Below are positions 47,308 to 60,263 of a stretch of 64,000 bases of DNA, one piece after another. Below the pieces are notes generated by a model, which was not told the DNA's origin, searched no databases, and saw nothing but the letters and a program-made list of their open reading frames with translations. Position 1 is the first letter of the stretch. Each line of letters begins with the position of its first letter. This DNA comes from Dolomedes plantarius (taxonomy: Eukaryota > Arthropoda > Arachnida > Araneae > Dolomedidae): assembly GCA_907164885.2 (NCBI GenBank), contig OU015493.1, positions 54,916,302 through 54,980,301 on the forward strand. The letters are read 5' to 3'. The position numbers and the translations under genes are program-made.

Positions 47308-48711
47308 CACTGCTGGCCACCCAAATTGCAAACACCAAGAAAGACAAGAGATATCACAACAAATTTATTTTGTCGATACATGTTGACCAAGTATCAAATG
47401 ATTAAATTTATAGCTTCTGTGAGTGTGGTTCCTGCCAAATCAGTAGCCAGAGTAGCCGCCATTGTTGGAGATCACCGCTGCCCACGCCTCGGCATTGATT
47501 CAAGAGACTTTGGATGAGTTCTTGGGGTACAGCAGACCAAGCAGCTTCCACACGTTGCTAAAGTTGATCTGCTGTGGCAGCTGGGAATGGAATCTGGGTC
47601 AATCGTAGAGCAACCATGGACCACATGTTTACTATCGGCGAAAGATCCGGAGAGCGAGCGGCCAGGGAGGCAATTCACATCTGGCGATTGACGAAGAACC
47701 GTTGGACATGCGTGCACGTGTGGGTCGCGCATTATCCTGTTGAAATATGGCTGTGGGCAAGCCCTGAAGGTAAGGAAGGACAACTGGCTCCAACACCTCG
47801 GAGATGTAGCGCTGGCTGTTTAAAGTACCGGCAATGTGTACTAGAGGTGTGCGAGAGTGATATCCAATACCGCTCCATACCATAATACCCGGTGCAGGAC
47901 CAGTGTGGCGGTGCATAACACAGCTGTTCAGCATCCTCTTTTCACGGTGTCTCCAGACTCGAATGCGACCATCGTGGTGTTGCAGACAGAAGCGTGACTC
48001 GTCAGTAAAGACAATTTCATTCCATTCTACCGTCCACATCCTTCTGTCATCGCACCATTGGCGGCGGAGACGTCTGTGGTTCTGCGCCAAGGGTAGACAA
48101 AGCAATGGACGTTTTGCGGACAAACCACTCTACTGTAAACGGCGTCGAATGGTACGCGCAGACACTGGATGATGCGTTTACAGACTGCATGTGCTGTGCT
48201 ATGGTTCGTGATGGTGACTGATCGATCCGTCACTGCCATGCGCACAATTTGCCTGTCATCACGTGAAGTTGTGCGCTGAGGTGGATGCGATCGAACACGC
48301 CGGACCGTCGTACCCTCCTACATCCAACGATCACATATCCGCATTACAGTTGTTTGGTTTCGTCCAACACGACTACCGATTTCCCTGAAAGATAATCCAC
48401 AATCTCGGCAGGCCACTATCCTTCCTCTGTCAACTCGGATACTTGATCAAGAGATAATCGCTGTTTTCGACGAGGCATAATTGATCGTTTATTTGAAAAA
48501 ACCACAAGAAAAACACAATTGCCGAACTTGAAATCGTCGAAATCTCCAAGCCTTAAATATCGCTTCAAAGTGGCGCCACAGGCGTGCGTGATGTGCGTCT
48601 CCGCTGAAATTCTAATCATTTGCATATCTCACCTCCGCTAATGCATGTTGTAAATTTCATGTTATTTGCATGTTTCCTTCAGGGTCTTGAATTTACAGTG
48701 GGTCAGCAGTG
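47308..48711 (-). mobile_element. Tc1-like element, second copy of the 0.9-2.3 kb element
   Basis: The termini CACTGCTGGCCACCCAAATT (47308) and GGTCAGCAGTG (to 48711) sit in TA. It aligns end to end with 898-2308 in the same orientation with high identity by eye. It follows the previous element after only TATATA. Confidence 0.93.
47440..48478 (-). pseudogene. Tc1-like transposase, frameshifted copy
   Basis: It starts MPRRKQRLSLDQVSEL at 48478, parallel to the intact 346-aa protein at 1034-2074. A missing C after GAGTT near 48432 shifts the frame at once (the intact copy reads VSEFDRGR). More shifts follow around 48200-48310 and 47660-47720. The central catalytic part is clean (47632-48123) with FTDESRF and FQQDNARP. 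Comparison with the intact copy locates each lesion as a 1-base indel or a local change. It is inactive by itself. Confidence 0.9.
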
Positions 48712-48725
48712 TATATGTATATATA

Positions 48726-50358
48726 CAGGGTGGTACGAAACTCTTGGGCAAACTGGAAGGGGTGATAGGGCACATCAAGTCAAACATATTATAGGGAAAC
48801 TTAGGGTCCCAAACGTCTTCCAAAGGAGATAGACGCCATTAAAGTTTAGGTCCGAAATTTCAAATGGTCATAAAAAAACGGGAAAATTTGTCGAGTCGTT
48901 TTCTGTTTTCGCTTAAATTATTCTTTATGTCAAGATTTTCTGGAAATAAATTTAAAGATGAAGTTGAATCTGAATCGTTTGGAGGTGGTTATGTCGCTAA
49001 AACTCAACAGTGTTCAGGAGGTAAATTTGAACAACACCCCCCCCCCTCCTCCCTTGTACCCAGTTCAGTTATTCACGATTGTGATGCTCGCAACTGGGCA
49101 CAACTGGGCGTACACTAACCCACATGCTACCCGCCCTCATTCATATCAACGCCGTTTCAAGCGTCAATTTTGTGGGCCGGGAATATCCCACGATCATTTG
49201 ATCGGAGCCATATCGTTGCCAAGGAGCCTGGATGGCGGAACGTATCTGGTATTCCTACAAGAGGTGCTTCCAGTTCTGCTGCAAAGTGTTCCAACCACAT
49301 AAAGGCTCGTATGTGTTCCACCATATGGAGCGCCTGCACATTTCAGCGCAAATGTGAGAAGTGCATTGGATACAGCATATCCAGGGCGATGGATTGGACG
49401 GGGTGGTCCGGTAAATGGCCGGCACGCTTTCCTTACCTCTCCTGTCTAGACTTCTTCCTCTGGGGCCATATGAAGAGTCTTGTTTACGCAAGCCCTGTCG
49501 ACTCCACGAGGAACTGTGTTGCGAGAATTGCCGTCGTAGCAGGCGATATCCGTGAGATGGCCCGGGGTATTTGCTAATGTTCGAAAGTCCCTCCGCCGGC
49601 GGTGTGAGGCCTGCTTCTTGCTGGTGGACGCTCTTTCGGCAGTTTTTTGTGATTCCACAAGAAAATCATGCGTGTACCATTTTCTACGTGTCATCATTCA
49701 TTCAACCTTTATTCATGCGCACGACGTGCGTACATCAAATTGTTTTTTTTATTTCGAGAGGAGAAATTGCTCATGTCTAGTATTATGAATAATTTTTTTA
49801 ATTTTGTCATTCCTCTTTAGTTTATTTTACGTCTAGGAGGTAGTAGTTGCTGCCTGGTCTACGACACAAAGTCCTACGACACCAAGATAGGGAATAACTG
49901 AACTCTGTTCAGGAGGGAGGGAGTTTCAAATTTCACTCCTGAAACACAATTCCGTTTGCGCTACTTAACCACCCCCAACGAATCAGATTTTGAGCTCAAA
50001 ATTTAAGTTTAAGGCTAAGCTTTTGAAAGCATTTAATGTGATAAAAAAAAATAACGGTAAAAAATAGTTGTACGTTACTCCAAAGTCTAAAGCGCCCTCT
50101 ATCGACATTTTCTTTTACTTTATCTTTAAATTTATTTTTCAAGAAAAAACTGACAAAAAGAATAATTTTAGCTAAAACCGCTAACGAATTGACCCATTTT
50201 TCCGTTTTTTATAATCATTTGAAATTTCGGACCCTAAACTTTAATGGCGTCTATCTCCTTTGGAAGACGTTTGGGACCCTAAGTTTCTTATATAATATTG
50301 TTTGTCTTGATGTGTACTATCACCCCTTAAAGTTTTGCCCAAGAGTTTCGTTACACCT

Positions 50359-50360
<2 letters not shown>
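48726..50360 (+). mobile_element. mariner-like element with ~160-bp inverted repeats
   Basis: The left end CAGGGTGGTACGAAACTCTT and the right end (inverted CAAGGTGTAACGAAACTCTT) begin inverted repeats that match for about 155 bp (48726-48882 and 50201-50360). They include TTTGGAAGACGTTTGGGACC. TA flanks both sides. The 3' TA continues into a 78-bp TA microsatellite. Confidence 0.9.
48958..49640 (+). pseudogene. mariner-like transposase, degraded
   Basis: Recognisable parts are GPGISHDHLIGAISLPRSLD and GGTYLVFLQEVLP (about 49170-49280), then, after frame changes, LSCLDFFLWGHMKSLVYASP (about 49440-49490). ARIAVVAGDIREM and RKSLRRRCEACFLLVD follow. LDFFLWG is the block holding the final catalytic D of DDxD mariner transposases. 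The first D block and the N-terminus are not readable. Several stops and shifts make it a pseudogene. Confidence 0.8.

Positions 50361-50438
<78 letters not shown>
50361..50438. repeat. (TA)39 microsatellite between mariner and Helitron
   Basis: It joins the right TA of the mariner element to the host TA next to the Helitron CTAG end with no other sequence. Confidence 0.97.

Positions 50439-51371
<933 letters not shown>

Positions 51372-51434
<63 letters not shown>
51372..51434. repeat. (TA)31 microsatellite between Helitron C and family G copy 1
   Basis: Pure TA tract bridging two different elements. Confidence 0.97.
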
Positions 51435-51437
<3 letters not shown>

Positions 51438-52294
51438 AATAATCACAATAGAGAATAATTTAACACACGGGAATTGATGTATATGAACTTATTGGAGATG
51501 AAGTCGGGCTAGGGTATTGATCATACAGATGCAGTTGCTCGTTGGGAGATGAGAGAAACAACCATGGAGTCAGAGAAGAGGGACACAGATTCAGATGATA
51601 TCCATGAAATCACCTTTATTCCATAAGTAATCATTACGAAGGCATTAGCTGCAGTGGCCACTGGACTTGCCCTGACGGGGCGCGTAGAGCTGATTACATT
51701 ACAAAGTTAAGACGAGCCGTCGTGACCGACGGACTGTGGACAGCAGGTTCGACAGCAACGAGAGTTAGAAACGAAGAGGGCGAAATCTTCCGTTCAGGCA
51801 ATATAAAATGGGTATTTTGCGATATTGACACCAGAGGGCGTAAACTACTTAATTTTTAATGGGGCTTCTTTAGGTTCGTGGAGTTCACGTGTCCACTTCT
51901 GTTATCCCGGAGATTACTTTATTGCTGGATCCCGCGCTTGTTAGAGCTGTGACCTATTGACCTGGGCGCAGGATAAATGGCCATAAAATTCTTGTAAAGT
52001 GTGGTTTCGACGTTACAGAACGCATATATCCAGAGTGGTTTGAGGGCTGTTCAAGAATTTTGACATTACACTGACATTCAGAATCTCATAAACTTCAGAC
52101 ACTCATATCTGGGGATGTTATTGAGTTCAGATATTTCACATGCCTGCTTAATGATCTGCAGGGCTAATATAAATTATAACTTACTTTACTTTTAGGTTGC
52201 AATTTTGGAAAAGGGGTCGTGCTTTATTAACAAGAAAATTTAGAATACGTGGTAAATCTAAATTTAGAGAAGGACGGGGTTTCTTGTTACATAC
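51435..52294 (+). mobile_element. Family G element, copy 1, left end missing
   Basis: It aligns with 58722-59534 in the same orientation over about 800 bp. Landmarks are CCACTGGACTTGCCC-GACGG, GACAGCAACGAGAGTTAGA, ACCTATTGACCTGGG-GCAGG, CACTCATATCTGGGGATGTT and CACATGCCTGCTTAATGATC. The right end TTTCTTGTTACA is kept. About 310 bp of the left end present in copy 2 are absent, replaced by the TA microsatellite. No protein is recognisable. Confidence 0.82.
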
Positions 52295-52502
<208 letters not shown>

Positions 52503-52505
<3 letters not shown>

Positions 52506-53481
52506 TGAAGTGCCACTGAATTAGGGATAGCAAAGCCAATGCAAATTGTGTAGCGCTGCGCATCATGTATGCGCAAGTGAGGGCGCTGTGGTAACTGCAT
52601 ATATAGCGCGTACTGTGGTTGTTCTGAATTAGTTTTTGAAATTGCCAGTATGGGTAAACTGCCTGATTTAGACGCCTTCGATCGCGGACAAATCATAGCT
52701 GCGCGACGCATGGGCCATTCAATTTCCAAAATCGTCAGACAGCTAGGATTTTCAAGGTCGACAGTGTCAAGAGTATACCAAAAATAGATGGATGGTGGGA
52801 AAAAAACTAGCGATCGGGCAAACTGCAACGGACAATTAGCCTTGACAGTGCGTGGTGAGAGACGGCTCAGGCGTATTGTACGTAGCCAGCGAAGCCGAAC
52901 ATTAGCCCAAATTACCACCCAGTTTAATGACGGTGCCAGTCGTACAGTCAGTAAACGGACTGTGCAACGCTCGCTTCACCGTATGGGTTTCGGGAGCCGT
53001 AGACCTACGAGAGTACCATTGCTCTATACTCGCCATCGGGCTGCACGTCTTGCCTGGTAATTCGGTACGTAGAGTTGCTGGGTGATCACCTCCATCCGTT
53101 TATGCTGTTCTGTTATCCGCACGGTAATGGAGTTTTCCAGCAAGACAACTGTACCTCTCACAAGTCCCGGTTTGCTACTGGCTGGTTGGATGAGCATTCC
53201 TCTGAATTCTCTGTCATGAATTGGCCACCTAGAAGCCCAGACTTAAATCCTATTGAGCATCTTTGGGATGTTTTGGAACAAGGCGTGAAAGGCCATCACA
53301 CAGCATCAAAGAACCTTACTGATTTATGGACAGCTTTAGCCAATATTTGGCAAGCCATTCCCGTGGAACGTTTCCAGAAACTTGTTGAATCTATGCCTCG
53401 TCGTGTGGCAGCCGTTATCAAGGCCAGAGGAGGCCCAACTCGTTACTAGGTGGGTATCCCTAATTCAGTGGCACTTCAGTG
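52503..53481 (+). mobile_element. Tc1-like element, internally deleted, 979 bp
   Basis: Perfect 26-bp inverted repeats begin CACTGAAGTGCCACTGAATT (52503 and, inverted, 53481). The left flank is CA in a microsatellite and the right flank is TA. Confidence 0.92.
52650..53449 (+). pseudogene. Tc1-like transposase with first catalytic block deleted
   Basis: The ATG at 52650 opens [20 protein letters not shown]. The N-terminal HTH runs to SRVYQK, where TAG (52785-52787) stops it. The same frame then resumes [20 protein letters not shown] and the second DNA-binding domain ([20 protein letters not shown]). At RAARLAW (53058) the sequence jumps, with a frame change, to RYVELLGDHLHPF. The roughly 90 residues with the first catalytic D (SDESRF block) are gone. 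The rest is clean: FQQDNCTSHKSR keeps the second D, SPDLNPIEHLW keeps the E, and it ends MPRRVAAVIKARGGPTRY. With perfect ends, it may be a trans-mobilised deletion derivative. Confidence 0.9.
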
Positions 53482-55216
53482 TATATATATGTGTGTGTGT
53501 GTGTGTGTTTGTTTGCTGCAATGGAAAGGGAAGATTTTAAGGCAAACCCAAACGAGATGACCAGAAAAGAAATGTTAAATGACAATATCTCTTTTTGAAT
53601 ATAGCAGTCTTAATCTTGAAACAAAGTTTTTTTTTCTTTATTAAAGTTGTAATCTCCGAGATAGACACATCTTGACTCTGGACAATCATTCAATAAACGA
53701 TGGGAAGAAAACAAAAAACTTATGAAGCAAGTTACTTATTTGTTTTTTTCACCACACTCGGGACAATAGGAGATGTCACTGTTAGGATGTCCAGATGAAA
53801 AAAATGAAACATGGAACATACTTGCAAGTGAACAGTGATTTCAAAAAACAACATTTTAAAATTAATTGATTCTATTTGAGACATAAAATATGTTTACAAT
53901 AAAACATTGTTAAAAACTTTAATAAAATGTGTGTATAAGGAGAAAGAAAATTATAGTTGACATTTTTATTGTTATATTTAAAAGTTTCGAAATACGCATT
54001 TGTTAAATTATTTTCAGCTTATGTAATAAGTAACTTACGTAATAAATGAAATATTTTTTTACCGTTTTCTTTGCGTATAAAAATATTTATATATTAAAAC
54101 TAATTTTGAAATAGTTTTTACTCTTTAAAATTATATATTTTTTAGTTACCTATTTATATAGTGAAATAAATTAATGCTAAAATACATTTATTCGAATAGA
54201 AATATAGCGATATTTGCTGATTAACATTATAAGGATAGTTTTTTTTTAATTCTAAATCCCTTTTTTTAAAGTTTCAGAGTGTTTTATTGTTTTACCTTCC
54301 GACCACAGTCAATATATTGAAATGAATGGGCTTGATTAAAATTTTCTGTTTAATTACTTTTAAAATTTAATAAGGTTATCTCTAAATGAGAAAAACATCT
54401 GACGGGTTTCATTTTACTCTTTCATTTAACAGTTTAGCAATATTCGTTATATTGATTAACCCTATAACAAATATGATTTGAATATTACAAATACTATTTT
54501 TTATATGTTATAACACTACGAATATTATTTGCATGTTAAATAATATTCATTAATAATAATAGTATGCAAACAATGTTATTATGAATGACTACTATTTAAA
54601 TATTGATACTGATGTTATATAGTGGTTTATGAAAACTGGTTCTGATATCTTGAATTTTAACATTTTCAAAATTACCATAAAATCACTTATCATGTAAATC
54701 AAATATAAGATTTTGTTCAGCATGAATAATACCATTATTAAGATCCACGAAATTTGCATTAAAGTTATTATGATTGAAATTCTAAGGATTTAGAATATAA
54801 AGTAATATCTACATAGGTCTGCTGTTTATTTCTCGCCATTTGTTTCAGAATTGTAATATGCCATGGTGTGTTCATCCCAAAGGTCTCAACTTCCAAATTC
54901 AGTTCTTCATTTGATGATAATATAGTCACTTTCAATGAAGAGGTATTATCTCTATGCAATTTAATTTCGAGTCATCCTGTCTAGATTTGTCTTCATGACT
55001 AAGGTTTTCAGTTTGAACTTTTATACGTTTTAGATAAATGATGTGATCTTCATTTACTACTTAAGGATTTATACTTTGTAAAGTCCAATTCTTTAGTTAA
55101 TGGTAGTTCAATTCTTCGTAAAGTCCAATTTTTTATACTTTGTAATTGTTAATCTTTTAAAGAAAAAGTAAATTTGAATTATTTCCAATGTTTTCCTCAT
55201 TTTAAATATATATATA
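53482..55216. other. (GT)n then AT-rich DNA, nothing recognised
   Basis: A short TA/GT microsatellite (53482-53513) is followed by 1.7 kb without an identifiable element. It is the one real gap in the element train. Confidence 0.55.
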
Positions 55217-55405
55217 CAATGAAACTTCTCTATGACGGCCTGTCATGCCTCCGAAAAAAAATTGCCGTTTGGGGGGGGGGGGGCGTTCGTGGAAAAGCGG
55301 TTTCATTCATATCACTTGCTCTGTGGTGTCTTTAATCAGTTGTGAATAAAAGCTGTTTAGAGTTGTAGCCGTCGAATGGAGGTGGCAGCTGGAGAAATTT
55401 CACTG
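55217..55405. mobile_element. pogo-type MITE, 189 bp
   Basis: The ends CAATGAAACTTCTC (55217) and, inverted, CAGTGAAATTTCTCCAGC (from 55405) are flanked by TA. A 14-bp G run at about 55271 lies inside. A partial relative is at 43700-43850. Confidence 0.68.
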
Positions 55406-55418
55406 TATATACATACAT

Positions 55419-55516
<98 letters not shown>

Positions 55517-55517
55517 G

Positions 55518-55549
<32 letters not shown>

Positions 55550-55553
55550 TATA

Positions 55554-55605
<52 letters not shown>
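55406..55605. repeat. ~200-bp TA-rich microsatellite
   Basis: TA with TATG/TACA variants, bridging the MITE and the next Tc1 element. Confidence 0.97.
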
Positions 55606-55608
<3 letters not shown>

Positions 55609-56956
55609 TACTGGCCAGAATGGATGACTCATTTGTTTTTTCCCATTCATAGTGACGTATTGGCGTCAGATGTTCGTTTTGGCTGTCTGCCAAAGTGCAG
55701 GTGTTCTTGCTTGGCATTTCGTTAGTTCATTAGTTGTGTTTGTCGTGTGTTGACGTACAAATTTTTGCAGAAGGGTGAAATAATATAAAAATGCCTGGTA
55801 AAAGAATTTCACGCGAAATGCATGCACAAATAAAGATTCTGAGCGAAGAAGGCTATAGTACTCGGGAAATTGCTACCAGATTACAATTGGCACAAAAGAC
55901 AGTTTCCAGGTCTATAAATAATTTCAAAACAACCGGAAATTATGGATGTTCAAAGCCAAAAGGTCTTCCCAAGAGCACAAGCAAGCGCATGGATGAGTCC
56001 ATAATTTTGGCAGCGAAGAAGTCACCCAGAAAATCAGAGAAAGCAATCCCAGCTGGTTTACCAAAAAAAGTTAGTATCCCTAGCCAAAGGACAATCTGCA
56101 GGACGCTATTCAATGCCAATTTAAAGTCCTACAAGCCTGCTAAGAAGCCTAAATTGTCTCCCAAAAACATTGCTGACCGACTGACATTTTGTAAAAAGTA
56201 TCAGGATTGGACTGTGGAGCAATGGAAACATGTGGTGTTTTCAGACGAGACTCAAGTATCGCAGTTTTATGCATTTTGTAGAAACATACGACTGACTCCC
56301 AATAAAAGAGACTGTCAACGATACATTATTCCCACCGTGAAGCATTCTGCAAAACTCATGGTCTGGGGAGCCATTTGTGCCAAAGGAAGATGTGGATTGT
56401 GGTTCATGCCTGAAGACACATCAATTAATGGAACTCTTTATCTCGATGTGCTAAAAGAGAAGTTACCACCGTATATGAATATCAACCTGTGCACACACTT
56501 TAAACGTGATGGATCACCTTGCCACCAGACTAAAGCTCTTAAAACATGGATTGCAAAGAAGGGGTTTCAGATCCTTGGGCCGTGGCCCGGAAATTCCCCG
56601 GATCTAAACCCAATCGAGAATTGTTGGGTAATTTTAAAGCGCAAAGTTGCTGAGTGCAACCCCACTTCACTTTCGGACTTAAGAGAAACTATAAAACATG
56701 TGTGGATTGCAGAAATTACACCAGACTATTGCGAGAAATTATGTATTTCTATGCCTGATCGTATCCAAGCTGTATTGGAAAAAAAAGGTTTCCACTCCAA
56801 ATATTGAACCCTTTCTAAATTATGTATGTATACTGTGCTTATATAACTAAAATTAATAATTCCCATAAAATAAATACTTAGTTAAATGCAATTATTCTTG
56901 TGCATTCATAAACATCACAGCTTTTTGTGGTGAGTCATCCATTCTCGCCAGTACTG
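55606..56956 (+). mobile_element. Tc1/mariner element, complete, DD35E, intact frame
   Basis: 26-bp inverted repeats with one mismatch start CAGTACTGGCCAGAATGGAT at 55606 and (inverted) CAGTACTGGCGAGAATGGAT at 56956. TA flanks both sides (55604-55605, 56957-56958). At 1,351 bp with an uninterrupted transposase, it is the best candidate for an autonomous element here. Confidence 0.95.
55791..56807 (+). CDS. Tc1/mariner transposase, 338 aa, uninterrupted, DD35E
   Basis: This is a DDE transposase for the enclosing element. Residues 8-48 form the first helix-turn-helix (EEGYSTREIATRLQLAQKTV) and about 66-112 the second (IPSQRTICRTLFNANLKSYK). Catalytic residues are D152 in VFSDETQ, D240 in FKRDGSPCH and E276 in SPDLNPIENCW. 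35 residues separate the second D from the E, one more than in classic Tc1 proteins. The second block is FKRDGSPCHQ where FQQDGAPCHT is usual, which keeps the aspartate. The C-terminus is MPDRIQAVLEKKGFHSKY. The ATG at 55791 has A at -3. Length is normal for the superfamily. It has no frameshift or stop and is unlike its Tc1 neighbours in sequence, so it belongs to a separate lineage. Confidence 0.92.
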   Translation: MPGKRISREMHAQIKILSEEGYSTREIATRLQLAQKTVSRSINNFKTTGNYGCSKPKGLPKSTSKRMDESIILAAKKSPRKSEKAIPAGLPKKVSIPSQRTICRTLFNANLKSYKPAKKPKLSPKNIADRLTFCKKYQDWTVEQWKHVVFSDETQVSQFYAFCRNIRLTPNKRDCQRYIIPTVKHSAKLMVWGAICAKGRCGLWFMPEDTSINGTLYLDVLKEKLPPYMNINLCTHFKRDGSPCHQTKALKTWIAKKGFQILGPWPGNSPDLNPIENCWVILKRKVAECNPTSLSDLRETIKHVWIAEITPDYCEKLCISMPDRIQAVLEKKGFHSKY

Positions 56957-56958
56957 TA

Positions 56959-58365
56959 CACTCATGGACAAAAAAATTAGCGCACCAAGAAGGAGTCGTC
57001 AAAATGAAACGAAATTTTACATACGTAATGACTACTTTGATATAAGTAAAAGATAAGAAAATCAAAGAAAAAGGATAATTTATTTCAGAGAAAAAGGCAA
57101 AAGAACGGAGGAGTTAATACTCCGTTGGACCCCCTCTACCGCTAATGCACGATGCGATACGATCGGGCATTAAGTCATACAAGTGCTGTATGATGTCTTG
57201 AGACATTTCGTTCCATATTTATTGTAACCTTGCCTCTAGTTCGTTCAAACTCGTGGGATGCCCAACTCTCGTCCCAAAGGATCCCAGATATGCTCGATTG
57301 GAGACAAATCTGGGATCGGGCAGGCCAAGGAAGGGTAGTAACAGTGCGGAGAAAGTCTTGTGACACCCTTGCCGTATGAGGCCGAGCATTGTCTTGTTGA
57401 AAAAATGGCTCCTGGGAGCCGTTGCATGAGTGGCAACACATGTGGTTGCAGGATTTCATGAACATACCGCTGGGCTGTCATGGTGCCACGGAACAATACT
57501 AAGGGTGACCGTGTATTGTAGGCAATGGCACCCCATACCATCACACCAGCTGTGAGAGCGATGTGTCGCTGTACAGCAAAGGCAGGATTGAAGCGTTCAC
57601 CACGGGCTCTCCACACACGAACACGATTGTCATCACTGCCGAGATTGAATCTGGATTCGTCGCTAAAGACGACCTGGTTCCATTCCGCTGCAGTCCAGTT
57701 TCCTCGTGCGCGGCAAAACTCCAAACGGAGGTGTCGATGGGTGGGCGTCAAGGGCAGCACACGTAATGGGCGCCGCGATACCAACTGTCCTTCAGCCAGG
57801 CGTCTTCGTATGGTTCGAGAAGACACAGAGGCCCTTAGTGAAGGTGCTACCTGTGCCTGGATGGCGGCCGATGAAGCAGTTGGCTGTACGCGTGCATTTC
57901 TTACGATGTGGCGGTCTTCTCGACGACTGGTCTGTCAAGGACGTCCTGAGCCTGGTCTTCGTGTACATGACATCTCTCGGGTCCACTGGTCCCAACACCT
58001 CCTCACAACACAATCAGAGCGGCCTAATTAACGAGCTACTCGCCTAGCTGACCACCCAGCTTCCATCATCCCGACGATTCTCCCCTCTCAAACTGCGACA
58101 ACTGCTTATATTGTCTTCGAACACGGCGTAATGGCTTGTCTATCTCAGCTCTTCCTTTGTAAATGATTCAGCACACTCAAACAAGCTTTGGTTACCTGTT
58201 TTATACACCACAGAGTACGATGTTCACCGCCCTCTACCGGCTATACGTAATGCGCAATCAAGCTGCATTTCTAATCATTTGCATATCTCCCCGATATGTA
58301 CTGTCATTGCAAGTTTCGTTACAATCCCGCAATTATTGGTGCGCTAATTTTTTTGTCCATGAGTG
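56959..58365 (-). mobile_element. Tc1-like element sharing its TA with the previous element
   Basis: Inverted repeats start CACTCATGGACAAAAAAATT at 56959 and (inverted) at 58365; about 28 bp match. The left TA (56957-56958) is also the right TA of the DD35E element. Confidence 0.94.
57114..58137 (-). pseudogene. Tc1-like transposase, frameshifted
   Basis: The N-terminal HTH can be read as QLSQFERGRI then VGMMEAGWSA across a frame change (about 58040-58110). The position where an ATG would be expected reads AAG (58135-58137). From 57826 a clean frame carries RTIRRRLAEGQLVSRRPLRV and D in VFSDESRFNL. A frameshift just before QQDNARPHTA is undone shortly after at SPDLSPIEHIW, so both remaining catalytic residues are still encoded. 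The C-terminus ending MPDRIASCISGRGGPTEY is again out of frame. At least four frame breaks are present. Confidence 0.9.
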
Positions 58366-58371
58366 TATGTG

Positions 58372-58411
<40 letters not shown>
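58366..58411. repeat. (TA)n(GT)n microsatellite
   Basis: It bridges the Tc1 element and family G copy 2. Confidence 0.97.
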
Positions 58412-58416
<5 letters not shown>

Positions 58417-59534
58417 CAAGAAAACGCGTCTTCCTAGCCAGTCCTCAATTTCAATTTCACCATCGGGCGCAAATAATGGACACTTAAAATTTTCTTCCGC
58501 CATAGTCCCTAATTGTGATAATTCTTGAGTAGTAGAGTTTCGCAGTGCTCACGAACTTCGAGTGATGATACTAGTGACGGGGAAGCTAAAGGTTTATCAT
58601 CAGCAGGCAAACTTAGCGTAGATTTAACTGTCTGGGAACGAACATACATCGAAATAGCTTAAAAATCACTAATCCACGGGGTTTGCTAGCTCTAATCCAG
58701 AATCCTGCCGGCTATATAAATGTGATAATAATTACATTTGTAAATTTTAACACAAGGGAACTGAGGCGTAGAACTTAGGGGAGATGCAGTCTGTACGAGG
58801 AGTGATGCAGTTGGGCGGAGTGTTCATCCAGGAAAACACTGATGATATCTAAAAGATTAACACACGCGGAGCCATAGAAGAGGAACACACATTTCAGACG
58901 ATATTCAGGAAATCACGTTTATTCAATTATGAAGCATCGCGAAGGCTGCAGCGACCACTGGACTTGCCCGGACGGGGCGCGGATTACATACAGGAGCGGA
59001 CAACAGGACCGACAGCAACGAGAGTTAGACACGCAGAGAGAAAAGTCTTCCGCTCACGCAATTTGTAAATGAGTGTTCTGTGATATTGTCGCCAGAGGGC
59101 CTAAAGTATTTAATTTTTAATTGGGTGACTTTAGATTCGTGGAGTTCACGTGCCCACTTCAGTTTCCCGGAGACTGATAGACCCCGCGCTTGTTAGAGCT
59201 GCGACCTATTGACCTGGGTGCAGGATAAGTGGCCATAAAGTTCTTGCAGTGTGGTTTCGACATTATAAAAGGCATAAATCCAGAGTGGTTCGAGGGCTCT
59301 TCAAGAATGTTGACACTATACTGACATTCGGAATCTCATAAACTTCTAACACTCATATCTGGGGATGTTTTTGAGTTCCGATACTTCACATGCCTGCTTA
59401 ATGATCTGCAGGGCTACGATAAATTATCTTACTTTACTTTTAGGTTGCAATTTTTGGAAATGGAGTCGTGTTTTATTAACAAGAGAATATGCTTTAAAGT
59501 AAAGTAATTTAGGAAGACGCGTTTTCTTGTTACA
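58412..59534 (+). mobile_element. Family G element, copy 2, complete, 25-bp inverted ends
   Basis: It begins TGTAACAAGAAAACGCGTCT (plus TCCTA) and ends with the exact inverse, 25 bp perfectly paired. The 1.12-kb body matches copy 1 at 51435-52294. TG...CA ends recall LTRs, but the 25-bp inverted repeat is longer than LTR ends normally show, and the 6-kb interval between copies has no gag-pol. TGT...ACA ends also occur in Ginger-like DNA elements. Flanks are microsatellite, so a target duplication cannot be read. Class undecided. Confidence 0.8.
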
Positions 59535-59540
59535 TAGAGA

Positions 59541-60263
<723 letters not shown>

